64,000 nucleotides of DNA from Bidens hawaiensis (taxonomy: Eukaryota; Streptophyta; Magnoliopsida; Asterales; Asteraceae). Of this stretch, positions 11,823 to 23,100 are shown piece after piece. Under the pieces are notes generated by a model. That model was not told the DNA's origin. It did not search any database and worked only from the letters and a program-made list of their open reading frames with translations. The stretch lies in assembly GCA_021521415.1 (NCBI GenBank), contig JAIQDT010001936.1:124001-188000 (forward strand), given 5' to 3'. Position numbers and translations under genes: made by a program. Numbering within the stretch: the stretch's first letter is position 1; each line of letters begins with the position of its first letter.

Positions 11823-13471
11823 CCTTTAATTTCCCGGCAGCCTTTTCGTTTGTTTATAAAACTATATACGAGTCATATTCCATCGTGTTCGCTCCTTTTT
11901 AATGCGTTCTTCATTGTTGGTGATTTTGTTGTCTTCAAGTCATTTTAGATTTTTAGTTAATTATACTTACATAAGACCAAACTAGAGAAATCTGAACATT
12001 GAGACAAGTTACCTGTTACCTAATACGGACCTTAGTTAACTAAGCAAAACAAAATGAAAGTAAGTTGCTAAAAAATAGCACAATAAAGTAAAACTCAATT
12101 GTTGCAATTAATTTGCATGCATCATCAACAAAGCCTCTTATAATTTTTCTAGTTGGTGAATAAGTTTGTTGGTGATATGATTTCAATGGTTTGATTTGGA
12201 CTTTGGTGTGATGAAAGATTGAGATTTTTCAAGGTTTGATTTTGGTTGAGGTTTTGAATATTCTAAAAATCAAATGCTCATAAATTTAAATCATCCATTC
12301 ATATCATCTTCAAAATCACTTATCTATAATTTCTCTTTAATTTTCACTGTGAGAGGCTAAGAGCTTTTGGAGATATTTGCTTCTTAACAATCACATTCAC
12401 ATATCACATGCATTTACATCTTTTAATAATAGAATTTACATTCATATTTCGACGTTTAAATACCCAGATAATTATTTCTTAAAAAATTAGCTTCATCACA
12501 ATGCCTCTTTGATCACCTTCCATATATTTGTTTTCATTCACGTTAAAAATATCACGACGCTTTAGTTCCAGCCCTTTAGCCAATAAATTGTTGTTATTGA
12601 GAAATAGTCATGAGCTGGTTACGCTTTATATCACCCATAGAATTTTAGAGATGGTGGTGTATTTAGGTTGAGAAGGTGTGATTAGAAATTGTATAAATAA
12701 CGTCTATAATCACGTAAGCTCATGTCATATCACTCTTATTCGTCACTATCAAACGAGATTAAGATTATTCGCCACTATCAATGGAAATTAAGGTTTCTGA
12801 TCTGACACCCCTCTCTAACTATCTCTTACACACCTATACTTAAATCTTTATTCGCCATTAATTATCAAATATTATAATTACCCTTTGTGATTAAAAAGAA
12901 AAGTCAAACCCCCCCCCCCCCCAACACCCCCCCGCACACACACAACAAGTAATTAAATACCTTAAATGCGTCCTACTTGGAAAAAAAATCAATAAAATGA
13001 GCTGTCAAATAGGATGCATGTAAAATAAAATGTTAATAATTTGAAGTTGAAATGCCAAGATTACATATTAGAGTATTGTGAATGTCGTTTTAATAATTAA
13101 AATGATTAACCAATGACCGAGACACCAGCATGTTCCTCAGTTCCTAGCTAGCGTTAATAAAGTGTTAAAAGTAACTGACCAAACTTTCTACACATATTAT
13201 GTGTCCAATTAGAAAGGGCAAAAAAGTTTACTTATAGAAGCTTTGATTGAGGTGTTAACAAAGCATAAAGAGGGCCTCAATTTTCAATTCGCTTGGGGGC
13301 CTAAACCGGTTGAGCCATCGTTGTCGTTGATCGGGTGTATAATTAAGTTAGGTTTCTTGATACCTTTGTAAGTCAAAATATTCTGGTTCACTCATAGACT
13401 GGAAATTTTAGGATTAAAGAATATTAATGAAATTGTTGAATCTTGTTGTAGAAGCTAGGATTAACCTGTAA
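11823..13471. other. Intergenic AT-rich DNA; no gene seen
   Basis: No reading frame or family resemblance was found on either strand. A C-rich tract lies at about 12909-12940 and is followed by a short (CA) run. The TAA at 13469-13471 is the target duplication of the next element. Confidence 0.4.
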
Positions 13472-14466
13472 GGGGGTGTGTAGTGGGCGGGAATAAGGGG
13501 CGAAGATGGGCGATTTTTTGGAGGAACACCGCCCCCCCCCCCCCCCCGGGCGATAATTGGGCGAAAAGGGGCGGGGGCGGGATACATTTATCGCCCGATT
13601 AAAGAAGAAAATAATAATAATAATATATTAAAACGACCATTGTTAAACGGTCATATTTAAAAAAAAAAATAAAAATTAAACAATATATATATATAAACAT
13701 ACACCTTTCTTCTCCATTTTATATCCATTTTATACACAAATCATACCCAATTTCTTACAAAAAATAAACAAAATGAATCCTAGAAACAGCCCGAACCAAC
13801 CGAACTACCAACTCCCTAGAAACAGCCCTCAAAACACAATGCCAGCGTTCGGTTCTACACCGCCGGAGTCGGATCCAGTGACGGTACCGGATACGCAAAT
13901 GAATCCTACAAACAACCCGAACCAGCCGACACTCGTGGAAGTCGCCGCTACCATAAGAGAAATCATCAAAAAACAAAAAAAAATGTGTCGAGGAACTCAA
14001 CGATGTCATGAACGAAACCAACAAACAACACGAAAAGATTGACCAAATGTTGGAATTGCGGGAATTGAGTGAAAAATACGAATCCCTCAAAGCGGTCGGG
14101 TCACACGAAGAGGCCGCATTATTGCAACGACAACGAATTGAAAAAATGCGCAAATATTATGAATATTAGTATGTTTTTTAATATTTTTAGTTATGCATTT
14201 TTTTTAATTTTAATGCATTATTAGTTATGTTTTTTAAGTTTTTTGTATTTCTTTTAATTTTAATGCATTTTTTATTTAATTATTTAAATAAATTGGTTTT
14301 TATTTAATTAGTTTAGTTATAAAAAGAAAATAATAAAAAACACACTGTGGGCTCAACTTGTAGCCCCTACACCATTACACCCAAAAACCAAATTTCCACT
14401 ACATGCTGACTGGGCGCCACGTGTCACAATTTGCCCCTAATTGTAGCCCCTCCATTACAAATAGCC
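13472..14466 (+). mobile_element. PIF/Harbinger deletion derivative keeping ORF1
   Basis: The 995-bp element is flanked by TAA on both sides (13469-13471 and 14467-14469). The left end GGGGGTGTGTAGTGGGCGGG and the complement of the right end, GGCTATTTGTAATGGAGGGG, form an imperfect inverted repeat that continues into a shared aggggc(a/g)aa. It carries a remnant of the accessory ORF1 but no DDE transposase. A long C run at about 13532-13548 may be sequencing-sensitive. The 3-bp TAA duplication and ORF1 type fit PIF/Harbinger. Confidence 0.75.
13773..14169 (+). pseudogene. Remnant of PIF/Harbinger ORF1 (Myb-like/NAM-associated C-terminal region)
   Basis: Starts at ATG 13773 with an Asn/Pro-rich leader (MNPRNSPNQPN) that is repeated later as MNPTNNPNQPT. 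The frame is broken in the poly-A run near 13968-13982. After a one-base shift it continues as a charged coiled-coil (EELNDVMNETNKQHEKI and LLQRQRIEKMRKYYEY) ending at TAG 14167-14169. In complete PIF elements ORF1 has an N-terminal SANT/Myb-like DNA-binding domain that helps the transposase. That domain is missing here. The resemblance is to the C-terminal part only and is recalled from the family, so the name is moderate. Confidence 0.55.
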
Positions 14467-14664
14467 TAATAGTTTTACTAATGAAATACCTATTAAATTA
14501 AAAAGAAAACAAGAAAATTTGACGCTCTTGCCATTCCCTTTTTTTTTAGTTTTACAAATCACCAACTTTTTCATGATATTGTCTCACTTTTATCAATTGC
14601 AATCCACTAGGTATCCTTTTCTTTCTAAATAATCAAATCATACAACCAAAGGGTGGGATTGGCC

Positions 14665-14708
14665 GGGACTGGGACTGGGACTGGGACTGGGACTCGGACT
14701 GGGACCGG
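14665..14708 (+). repeat. (GGGACT)n microsatellite
   Basis: About seven units of gggact/gggacc with one cggact variant. This is a simple sequence repeat without coding context; a frame through it codes only a Gly/Thr repeat. Confidence 0.9.
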
Positions 14709-14989
14709 ACACATGCCGTCGTCCTTAAAGCCAGCTTTTCTTGTAGTGTATCAAAAGGCGTCGCCTATCTCAAACCCTAAAATGTGGGGTTATTGGGTCC
14801 ACGAAGCACCGTTATACGCATTGTGTTCAATACATTTTAAACATTTTTTTATTAAAGACATAACAATATTATTTACATTCAAGATGAAATCTGTCATAAA
14901 GTATCAACTATCAAGACACCTGTTCTAGAAATACACCGAAAATATAATGTTTGAATTTGCAGTATTAGAAAAGGGATAACTTTATTGAA

Positions 14990-16649
14990 TATATACTATA
15001 TAATAAATTAAGTTTTCTAATGCCACATGTAATTAATAAAATGTTTCTTACAAAAAAAATTTTCATCTCTCTCATATTAATTATATTTATTTTCTTATTA
15101 ATAATTTTTTATTTCATTTTTTTCTTTTTAATCTTTCATTTTCTCTTTTTCATAAACTTTTTCTTGATTTAAAAAATTGAATACCAGCATAAATATATTA
15201 TTTGTTTTATACAAATATATTTTATTAGTAATTAATAATAAATTTTTATAAGTAACCAATTTTCACGTTGATTTTGAATAGTGATTGCAAAAAATTAAGA
15301 TTTTAAATCTGTTATATATTAGTTAATTAATATTAAGGTTTTATAAGAAATGATATTATTGGATGAAGATGCAAGATTACCTTAAATGTAAAATTTCAAT
15401 AAACTTTAAGTTATTAAATATATGATTGTTTACTAAATTACAAGTTTTTTTCCTTCAAACCCTTAAAAGACAAATTCACTAATGATGTATTCTTAGTGTT
15501 TATGCTAATTTAAACGAGCAAGTTTCTTTAACTGGTTAGAGTATTAAACATGGTTCGGGTCAAAACAATTTATGATTAGAATGAGTTTCGGTCACTGGCC
15601 AGTTTAAAAAGTAACCATTTATATATAACTTCTTTTTTGAATTGATTATTTAATCAACTCATCATTTATGCTAAGTTCATCGTCTTAAAAATCACAAAAA
15701 ATATAAACACTAGACTACATGTTTTGGTTTTCAGGTGGAACTTCTTATCTTTGGAATACAAATGTTAGACAATAACACACTATTAATCAGATGACAAATT
15801 CACTTTGTATATCCTTTTATTATTGAAGATTTCAAAAATATAGATTTCTTAGTGAACGAGTCGTACTTGCATAAAAAAATGATGTCGTTAAAGAAATTAG
15901 CAAACGTTTGTTATCCATGTTTCCGAGAGATGAAAATATTACCATTTTTCAGATGGTATCTATCAGACATAAAATGATACGTTACAAGAAAGTATTAGTT
16001 TCATGATGTTTTAAATGACCTCAAAATCTAAGGTTGTCAAGTAATAGGTTAGTAATAAAAGACGATGTTGAAGTGATGTTGCTTAAAATATTAACTACAA
16101 AATTGGTCTATGTAATGAAACTAAATTACATATGAAAATATATCATAACCGTGCTACAAAAGCCGAAATCATATCCAGAAGTAATATTGGAACTCATACT
16201 TTTATTCTTAAAAAAATCCTACATCTTTAGATAAAATAATTAATTTCTAAGAATACAATTTTCACTTTATTTGTTTTGCAATGAAGATTAATAAAAGCTA
16301 AGGTCAATCATTATAAATAGTTTGTTTGTTTTTTAGACAATTTATTTTAGCTTATGGTCAGTTATGTGTTGCATTATCTGGAGTTAAAAGTAAAAACAAT
16401 GTGAAACTACTAAGTTTTGATATATAGAAAAGTAAAGTTACAAACAAACCTACAAATATTTTGTACAAAGAAATCATCTAAAATTTAATTTTGTTACAAC
16501 TTTTAATTTTCTTATTGTGTATTGTAATTTATTCTACCATATATTATAATTTTATATTTATTGAATATACTTTTTGTATTTTACATTGTTTTATTATTTA
16601 AAAAAAATTATGTATTTTAACTCGTGTGCTACACGGGTAACTAACCTAG
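14990..16649 (+). mobile_element. Probable AT-rich non-autonomous Helitron
   Basis: The 3' end has the hairpin-capable ctcgtgtgctacacggg followed by taactaacCTAG (CTAG at 16646-16649) and then T, as expected for Helitrons. The proposed 5' end at 14990 reads tatatactatataataaa, close to the TCTATACTAT start of many plant Helitrons but without the exact TC. The 1.66 kb between is AT-rich and has no recognisable gene. The 3' end is the stronger evidence. Confidence 0.5.
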
Positions 16650-17286
16650 TAAAATAATATAAATACATAATCAAATAGGAGAGCCATATAAGTTTGTGGG
16701 TGATGGAAGAATCGCGTAATGAGGCTCTTCTAACTTAGTGGCAGACATGAGAAATTTTTCTTCTTGAGGGACCAAAGTTTTTTAAGGTTAAAAATTTGTA
16801 GCTATATCTCCATATGATAATTTTTCGGCCCAGGTAAGGTCGGGTCAAGTCAAGAAAAAAAAGTATAAAAACAAATTAAATTTTCGGTTCATAAGACCTA
16901 GGTCAACAAGTCAAATTCATATTTCCCAAACTATAATCTTACTTCATTTAATCATCTAATCAAGCAAATAATCATATAATCAATAATTTACCAAATAATC
17001 AAATATTAAGGGAATGACATTGAGTAAAATTAATAAAAAAAGATAACCTAAATTCGGGATGTTCTGGAAATCTGGCGACGGGGCAACACTCGGCAGTTAG
17101 AGAAGTTCTGGTAGTGGGGAAACACTCGACCATCGACAAATTGCGGTAGTCAAGTTCCAATAGTGAAATTTGATGTTTAGGTCAATGTGTGACGTCCGAT
17201 AACTCAAAACCTCAATTTCTAAATGTGTCCGGTTGTGGGGGTCGGACGCGGGGTGTGGTCATAAGAAAGGAACATAATGCTAACGT
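16650..17286. other. Intergenic; no gene seen
   Basis: AT-rich unique-looking sequence without supported coding. Two similar phrases, gttctgg...ggggcaacactcg (about 17062-17093) and gttctggtagtggggaaacactcg (about 17105-17129), form a short imperfect direct repeat. Confidence 0.35.
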
Positions 17287-17750
17287 AGCGTTTGGTATAT
17301 AGGAATGGCAGGAGTAATAGAATGTTTCGTTGCGTGGAAATGGAAAAACGGTGTTTAGTTGTTCAATGTAATGAAATCAACCATTACACATGGAATCTCA
17401 TTCCATCAAACACCCCTGCCCCCTTTTCAATTCCATTCCTCATATTCCTCCTTCACCATACTTTCTCAACACCACTACCATCGTCACCGCCGCCACCACC
17501 CGACCCCCACGGTCGTTGTCGCCACCTCTACCTCCGCTGCCACCTTACCATCAGCGCTATGACCGTCGCCAGCATCATCACCGTAAACACCGTAACCATT
17601 GTCATCGTCGCCACCTGATCATCACCGCTTCAACCACCATCGCTGCCTGGCCACCACCACCGTCATCGCCACCCAACCATCGCCATCACTACCAATGCTA
17701 CCATTGTTAACCACCGCCAACCCTGCCGCCTAACCGCCACCACCATTATA
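17287..17750. repeat. Low-complexity CCA/GCC-rich tract next to a MITE-like start
   Basis: From about 17465 to 17745 the sequence is an irregular run of ccacca, gccacc and catcac triplets, open in more than one frame and giving Pro/His/Thr-rich peptides. These frames are composition artefacts. The left part begins agcgtttggtatata...aggaatgg and contains ccattacacatgg. It resembles the ends of PIF-like MITEs that match sequence near 30560-30640, but I could not define both ends. Confidence 0.45.
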
Positions 17751-18500
17751 ACACCCCGGCTAAAGCGGAATACGCCCGAGTGTGACGTACAGATTGTTCA
17801 AAACACATGTGACAATATTAAGTGACATTATTATCATTATTTCATTAATGATTCAAATAACAATGTTTTTTTTTAACAAGAAAGTTACAAGGAAGTGAAA
17901 CATATCAAACACTTTATTAATAATATTAAGTCTAGTGTCTTATCTTGTTTCATCCTCTAATAATCATACTTGTAACATATGTATAAAATAATGTCAACTA
18001 ACTTGGTGAGTTTACACAGTTTGATATAATACATAAAAACCATACAATCCCATGAAAACTTGTGAAAAGCAAATAAGGTCCTTTCCCGATGGTAACAGCC
18101 AACACACTCGGATAATGAGGCCATTTTCCACTCATAACAGCAAGGTCATGAGTGCAAAGGAGGGCGTATGATCATACTTTCTTAAAGAAATCCATGTGCA
18201 AGTAATTTTGAGCAAATAACAAGTAAACACACAAGTCCATGTAGCGAATTGTAGTTTGTATGCGAAATCGTAAATAATTGGGTTTTGTAGGATACATATG
18301 TTACCCATAAAAGTAATTTAAAAAACTTCAAAAAAGTGGGTATGAGAAACTCACATTTGAAATGGACGATAAACTTGTAGTAAAAACCGAAAGCACGTTA
18401 AATGAATCCGAACGATGAAACTCGCAAGCTAAAATAAGAAATACATGAATTACTAACTAACAGGGTTGTAAAAGTTAACTAACTTGTTTTAGATATTTTG
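17751..18500 (-). repeat. Possible LTR remnant
   Basis: The left edge taacaccccggctaaagcgg is the complement of an LTR-like end (CCGGGGTGTTA). The block has the phrasing (gggcgtatgatcata) also seen inside the LTR at 32207-33381. No primer-binding site, second copy or target duplication was found, so it is only a candidate. Confidence 0.25.
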
Positions 18501-18545
18501 CACTATTTTAATATATATTTTATTATCTTATGTCATTTTGTATTA

Positions 18546-18797
18546 CTCCCTCCGTCCCTTTGAAAGTGCCCACATTTCCTTTTTTGTTTGTCCCATTACA
18601 AATGTCCACTTTCAAACTTTATTAATTAATTTCCAAATTTACCCTTAAAAGTGTAATCATTCAACTTTCTTAAATTTTGTCTTTTTATATATATCAAGGG
18701 CATTAAAGTCATTTGTTAAGAAAAAAGTACAAACATTCAAATTTTCCTTAAATTTTGTGTTTTTCAAACCATGACACTTGTAGAGGGATGGAGAGAA
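18546..18797. mobile_element. Stowaway-like MITE, copy 1
   Basis: Starts CTCCCTCCGTCCC after TA (18544-18545) and ends GGGATGGAGAGAA before TA. This is the classic plant Stowaway (Tc1/mariner) terminus with a TA target duplication. A second copy in the same orientation, about 80% alike by eye, lies at 46346-46599 and shares tttgaaagtg.ccacatttcc and tttgtcttttatata. It is non-coding. Confidence 0.88.
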
Positions 18798-19276
18798 TAT
18801 AATATTTTTCTAAAGCTTTAATGTAATTTTAATGGTTTGGTATTATTATTCCATTATGATTTTAATTAGGCGTTTACACTAAATTGAGATTTGTAATGTT
18901 TATTGAATATTGATTCTTAAGGATAATTCTAACTTGAAACGATTACATTAGCGTTTTATAGAGTTATTAATAATATAATTTTTAATCGGGTTTTAACGAA
19001 GACTTAACGGAAATAAAAAGTTGGATTTTTAGATGAAAACTTGGTAAAATAATTTATAACAGGTTTTTATTTAACTTCAGCGATTTTATTTGATTAGTAT
19101 AGTTTTTATTATTTTTGATTAATTTTTAAACAATAAAAAAAGGTTTTAAAAAATAAAAAAGACAGAACGCGCTGACCCGGGTCCCTACGCTCACACTACA
19201 TAGAGGCAACCACTGGACCAAGTCTACTTGTTGTTCTAAGATCAGAAACAATTATATATATGTGTGGGGGGTGAAG
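18798..19276. other. Intergenic AT-rich DNA; no gene seen
   Basis: No supported coding or element boundaries. A short GC-rich phrase (cgcgctgacccgggtccctacgc) lies at about 19168. Confidence 0.35.
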
Positions 19277-19616
19277 ATCCAATACAATAATAATTTATCG
19301 TATAATTGGTACGCGAATTCCTTTTTTCATGAGATTGATCCATGAAATCACATCCCAAAATCTTGGAATCGTCAATACATATCCAATTAATCATTGGTTC
19401 ACCGAAAAAAAAAAAGTTTTGGATCGTTAATCGATCAATTTTTTTACTTTTTTTCATGAAAACCGTTTTGAGCGTTTTACGTTTGGCTGAGCGTTTTAGG
19501 TCTTTGGTTGAGCGTTTTTTTAGCCTTTTTAGGTTTTGCCTTTGAGCATCTCGCGTACCTATCGTACGTTAAGGCATTATTGTACAATATATCGACCATA
19601 TATATATATAGGCAAA
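19277..19616. repeat. MITE-like tandem unit, copy 1 (about 340 bp)
   Basis: The unit begins ccaatacaataataatttatcg and shares its whole length with copy 2 (19617-19632 plus 24665-24945). Its ends are mutually inverted: tattggtacgcgaa-type sequence at the left matches ctcgcgtacctatcgtacgttaaggcattattgta at the right when complemented. It contains three gagcgtttta motifs in its right half (about 19475-19515). It is probably a small inverted-repeat transposon that is tandemly duplicated. It gives the empty-site reference for the Copia insertion in copy 2. Confidence 0.7.
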
Positions 19617-19632
19617 AAATCCAATACAATAA

Positions 19633-19797
19633 TGTTATGAAATAATTCTCAATGTTTTTCCATTAAACACAGTGACGTACATATACAAAAGGAGCCAACC
19701 AACTTTTAGCTAAACTAGGCAACATAATAATATATATTCAATACATTTAACACAAATATTAAAGCCAATATTATATCCATATATAGTGGTTGACTAA
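19633..19797 (-). repeat. Inverted LTR copy of the Copia element
   Basis: The 165 bp are the reverse complement of the element's LTR, from TGTTATGAAATAATTCTC at the left to GGTTGACTAA at the right, where it meets the normal 5' LTR in a palindrome centred on 19798. Its inner U3 end lacks the last few bases (complement of TGTC). It does not contain the 52-bp duplication found in the neighbouring 5' LTR. Confidence 0.88.
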
Positions 19798-19798
19798 G

Positions 19799-20012
19799 TT
19801 AGTCAACCACTATATATGGATATAATATTGGCTTTAACATTTGTGTTAAATGTAACCACTGTATATGGATATAGTATTGACTTTAATATTTGTGTTAAAT
19901 GTATTGAATGTATATTATTGTGTTGCCTAGTTTAGCTAAAAGTTAGTTAGCTCCTTCTGTTTATGTAAGCCATCATGTTTAATGGAAAAACATTAAGAAT
20001 TATTTCACAACA
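19799..20012 (+). repeat. 5' LTR of the Copia element
   Basis: Runs from TTAGTCAACCAC to TTATTTCACAACA and is followed directly by tggtatccgagcgc, a Met-tRNA-type primer-binding site (20013-20026). It lacks the TGTC expected from the 3' LTR start. It has an internal ~52-bp tandem duplication of the aaccactatatatggatat...gtgttaaatgt block, which makes it 214 bp against 168 bp for the 3' LTR. Confidence 0.85.
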
Positions 20013-20124
20013 TGGTATCCGAGCGCATCACCCTAATCGATCCCTTTTTGCCGAGTTCGGTCTTTCCATCCTCAACCTTCAGACTTCGGTCTACCTTATA
20101 TATCTTCCTACACTATCATACCCT

Positions 20125-23100
20125 GCTATCCTTATGACAAGCAATAGCAACGAATCTGATGCCGTCACTACCAAGCCCGCTGCCCTACACCCCGTTTATA
20201 CTGTAACCAACATCCAAAATAAGGTCCGGGAATTGGATGGCACGCAAGTTTCTTACTCCTCATGGGTGAAACTTTTCCAACTTCATGCCCGCGTGTATGA
20301 CGTCTTATCTCATATCGACGGTACTCCCCCGCCGATTCGTCCTTCGTATCAAGGCAAAAGATTGACTCCATTGTTCTACAATGGATTTACGGGACTCTCT
20401 CCTATGAATTTCTCGACCGGGTTCTTGTAGCGGAATCCACGGCCCTCGAAGCATGACATTGTCTAAAACGTGTTTTTCTGAACAACAAAGGACCGCGTGT
20501 CGCTGCACTGGAACACATGTTTGTCAATCTCAAGCTCCGTGACATGCCGTCCCTTGAGGCCAATCGCCAAAGCCATAAAGAACTCAACTCAACTAGCCGA
20601 TCTGGAGTCTCTTATGAATGAGCAACGTTTAGTCCTCCAACTTGTTCGGGGATTACCGACCAAGTATAATGTTACGGGGTCCTTAATTAATAATTCCTTA
20701 CCATCATGGGAAGATGCGTTTGACATGCTTCAGCACGACCGTGACCGCCAAGCCGCCTGTGAAACTCCCTCCCCTTTGGTGGTAGCGGTTGTTCATGATG
20801 ACAACCGCAACAACTCTAATCGGCGTTCTTACAGTCGTGGCGGCTCCTCAGGTGGTTCTCGGGGTGGCTCTCGTGGTCATCACCGAAGAACATGCCTAGC
20901 TCAGTCTCACAGTCACCATAACAATTTCATGGAAGACTCACATCGTGGTCAAACAGGGACTTCGAGGTGACAAGCTTCAGACCACAATCGCCAATCTCAA
21001 TATTATTGGCAACAACAGCCAACCCCACAACCACAGTGGCCAAATTATTGGAATCATCGCCCACCTCCACCTAGTCCATACCCAACCCAAGCAGGATGGG
21101 CCATTCCACGTTGGGTCATACATCCTGGTTATAATAATGGCTCACATACCTCTTCACAAAAACAACAGCCCACTCCTAATAACCAAAACCCACATACCCA
21201 AGCCCACTTAACATAATATGATGCCATGGATCCAACCGATTCAAGCAACGCATTCGCGGCTATGCACATGAACAATCAGGATGGTCAATGGCATATGGAT
21301 ACCGGGGCAACCACTCATATAACCGGTGACCAAGGTAAACTAAACTCCCCTTTATCATCTAGTTCAATTAGTTCCATACTTGTTGGAAATGGTCAGTGAA
21401 TTCCGATTCTTGGGTCTGGAAATTGCACCTTACCACTTCCACCAAACCATTATACCTTAAAAATGTCCTTTTCACACCTCACATAATTAAAAACCTTATA
21501 TCGGTCCGTCAATTTAATATTGACAATTGGACCTCTATTGAATTTGACCCTCGGACTTCATGGATGGGAAGATCCTAACAAGACATAACAGTGACAGCCA
21601 CCTCTATCCAGTCACCGACAACACAGCTTCCGCCTTCCATTTCTCGCATGAAGAAGACTTTTGGCACAACCGTCTCGGCCACCCGAGACTATCTATCTTT
21701 AACTCTCTTATTTCGAATAATTTTATTTCATGTAATAAATGTAGCAAAGACCTTGTTTGTCCTTCTTGTCAACTCTCAAAAAGTAAGCACTTACCTTTTT
21801 CTATGTCTATGTCACAAACTTTATTACCGTTCGATATAATTAATTGTGATTTGTGGACTTCACCAATACCTAGCAATTCTGGTTATAAATATTACATGGT
21901 TTTAGTCGATGATAAGACGCAATATACTTGGATTTTACCTTTGAAATTCAAATCCGAAACATTTGAAAAATTTACTAAATTTCATAAATATATAGTTACC
22001 AAATTCCAAGTTCATATCAAGTCTTTTCAATACAACTTAGGGGGTGATTTTGATAATTAAAATTTCAAAAGTTTTGCATCTTCCCAAAGGATTTCAATTC
22101 CATTTTCCTGTCCTCAAACCTCCCAACAAAATGGGAAGTCCGAACACGTGATTCGTTGCATCAACGAAATCATGCTTACACTTCTCACCCATGCTTTCTT
22201 ACCTCCATCCTATTGGGTTAAAGCCTTTCAAGTTGCCACATACCTACACAATATTCTACCTACCAAACTTCTTCACCACCACTCGCCTATGGCCGCACTT
22301 TACCATCGCCACCCCACATATGATCATTTACGAGTTTTTGGTTGTGCTTGTTACCCGAGCACCTCCGCCACCCGACCGAACAAACTCACCCAATGATCAT
22401 CATTATGTGTCTTCCTTGGGTACCCGGCTAATTTTCGCGGATACCAATGCCTTGATCTTTCCACGAGTAAAATTATCTTATCCCGACACGTCATCTTCGA
22501 TGAGTCCACCTTTCCGTTTAAACCTCTCTCGTCCAACATACGGCGAGATTACTCGTTTTTGGACCTCGACGATCCATCTCCTATTTTATTTGAGACCCAA
22601 CCCACCACTACTCCACATTTCACTAACACCTCTCCCACGACCCACACTCAATCTCCTTCACACACTCCCACACCACCCAATAATCCCTCCCGGCCCAACC
22701 ATAATCATACCTCTCGCACTACCGTACACAATCCACCTACCACTTCTAATATACCACAACCCACAAACTCTCAACCTATGCCCCCACCAACTGCAAACTG
22801 CCAACCCTCATCAATACAAAATACCACTCAACCTCAATAAACAACAATACCTACTCAACCAACTCACCATATTACCACATGTCCCCGAGCCGGGATTACC
22901 AAACCAAAAATACCACTTAAATTACACACTGATACCATTTCACCATTACCTACTTCCCATTTAACTGCCATGTCCGATCCAAAATGGAAATCAGCCATGC
23001 ACGGCGAATATAGTGCTTTATTGAATAATAACACTTTGAATTTGGTCCCTCGGCCACCTGATGCACACGTCATTCGTTGTATGTGGTTGTTTCGCCACAA

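Noticed and set aside
17292..17710. Three overlapping Pro/His/Thr-rich frames
   Set aside because: Created by CCA/GCC triplet low complexity; open in several frames at once.
22191..22964. 257-codon Pro/Leu-rich frame
   Set aside because: An off-frame reading of the Copia integrase C-terminus and linker; the real frame is the one with LHNILPTKLL and FGCACYP.
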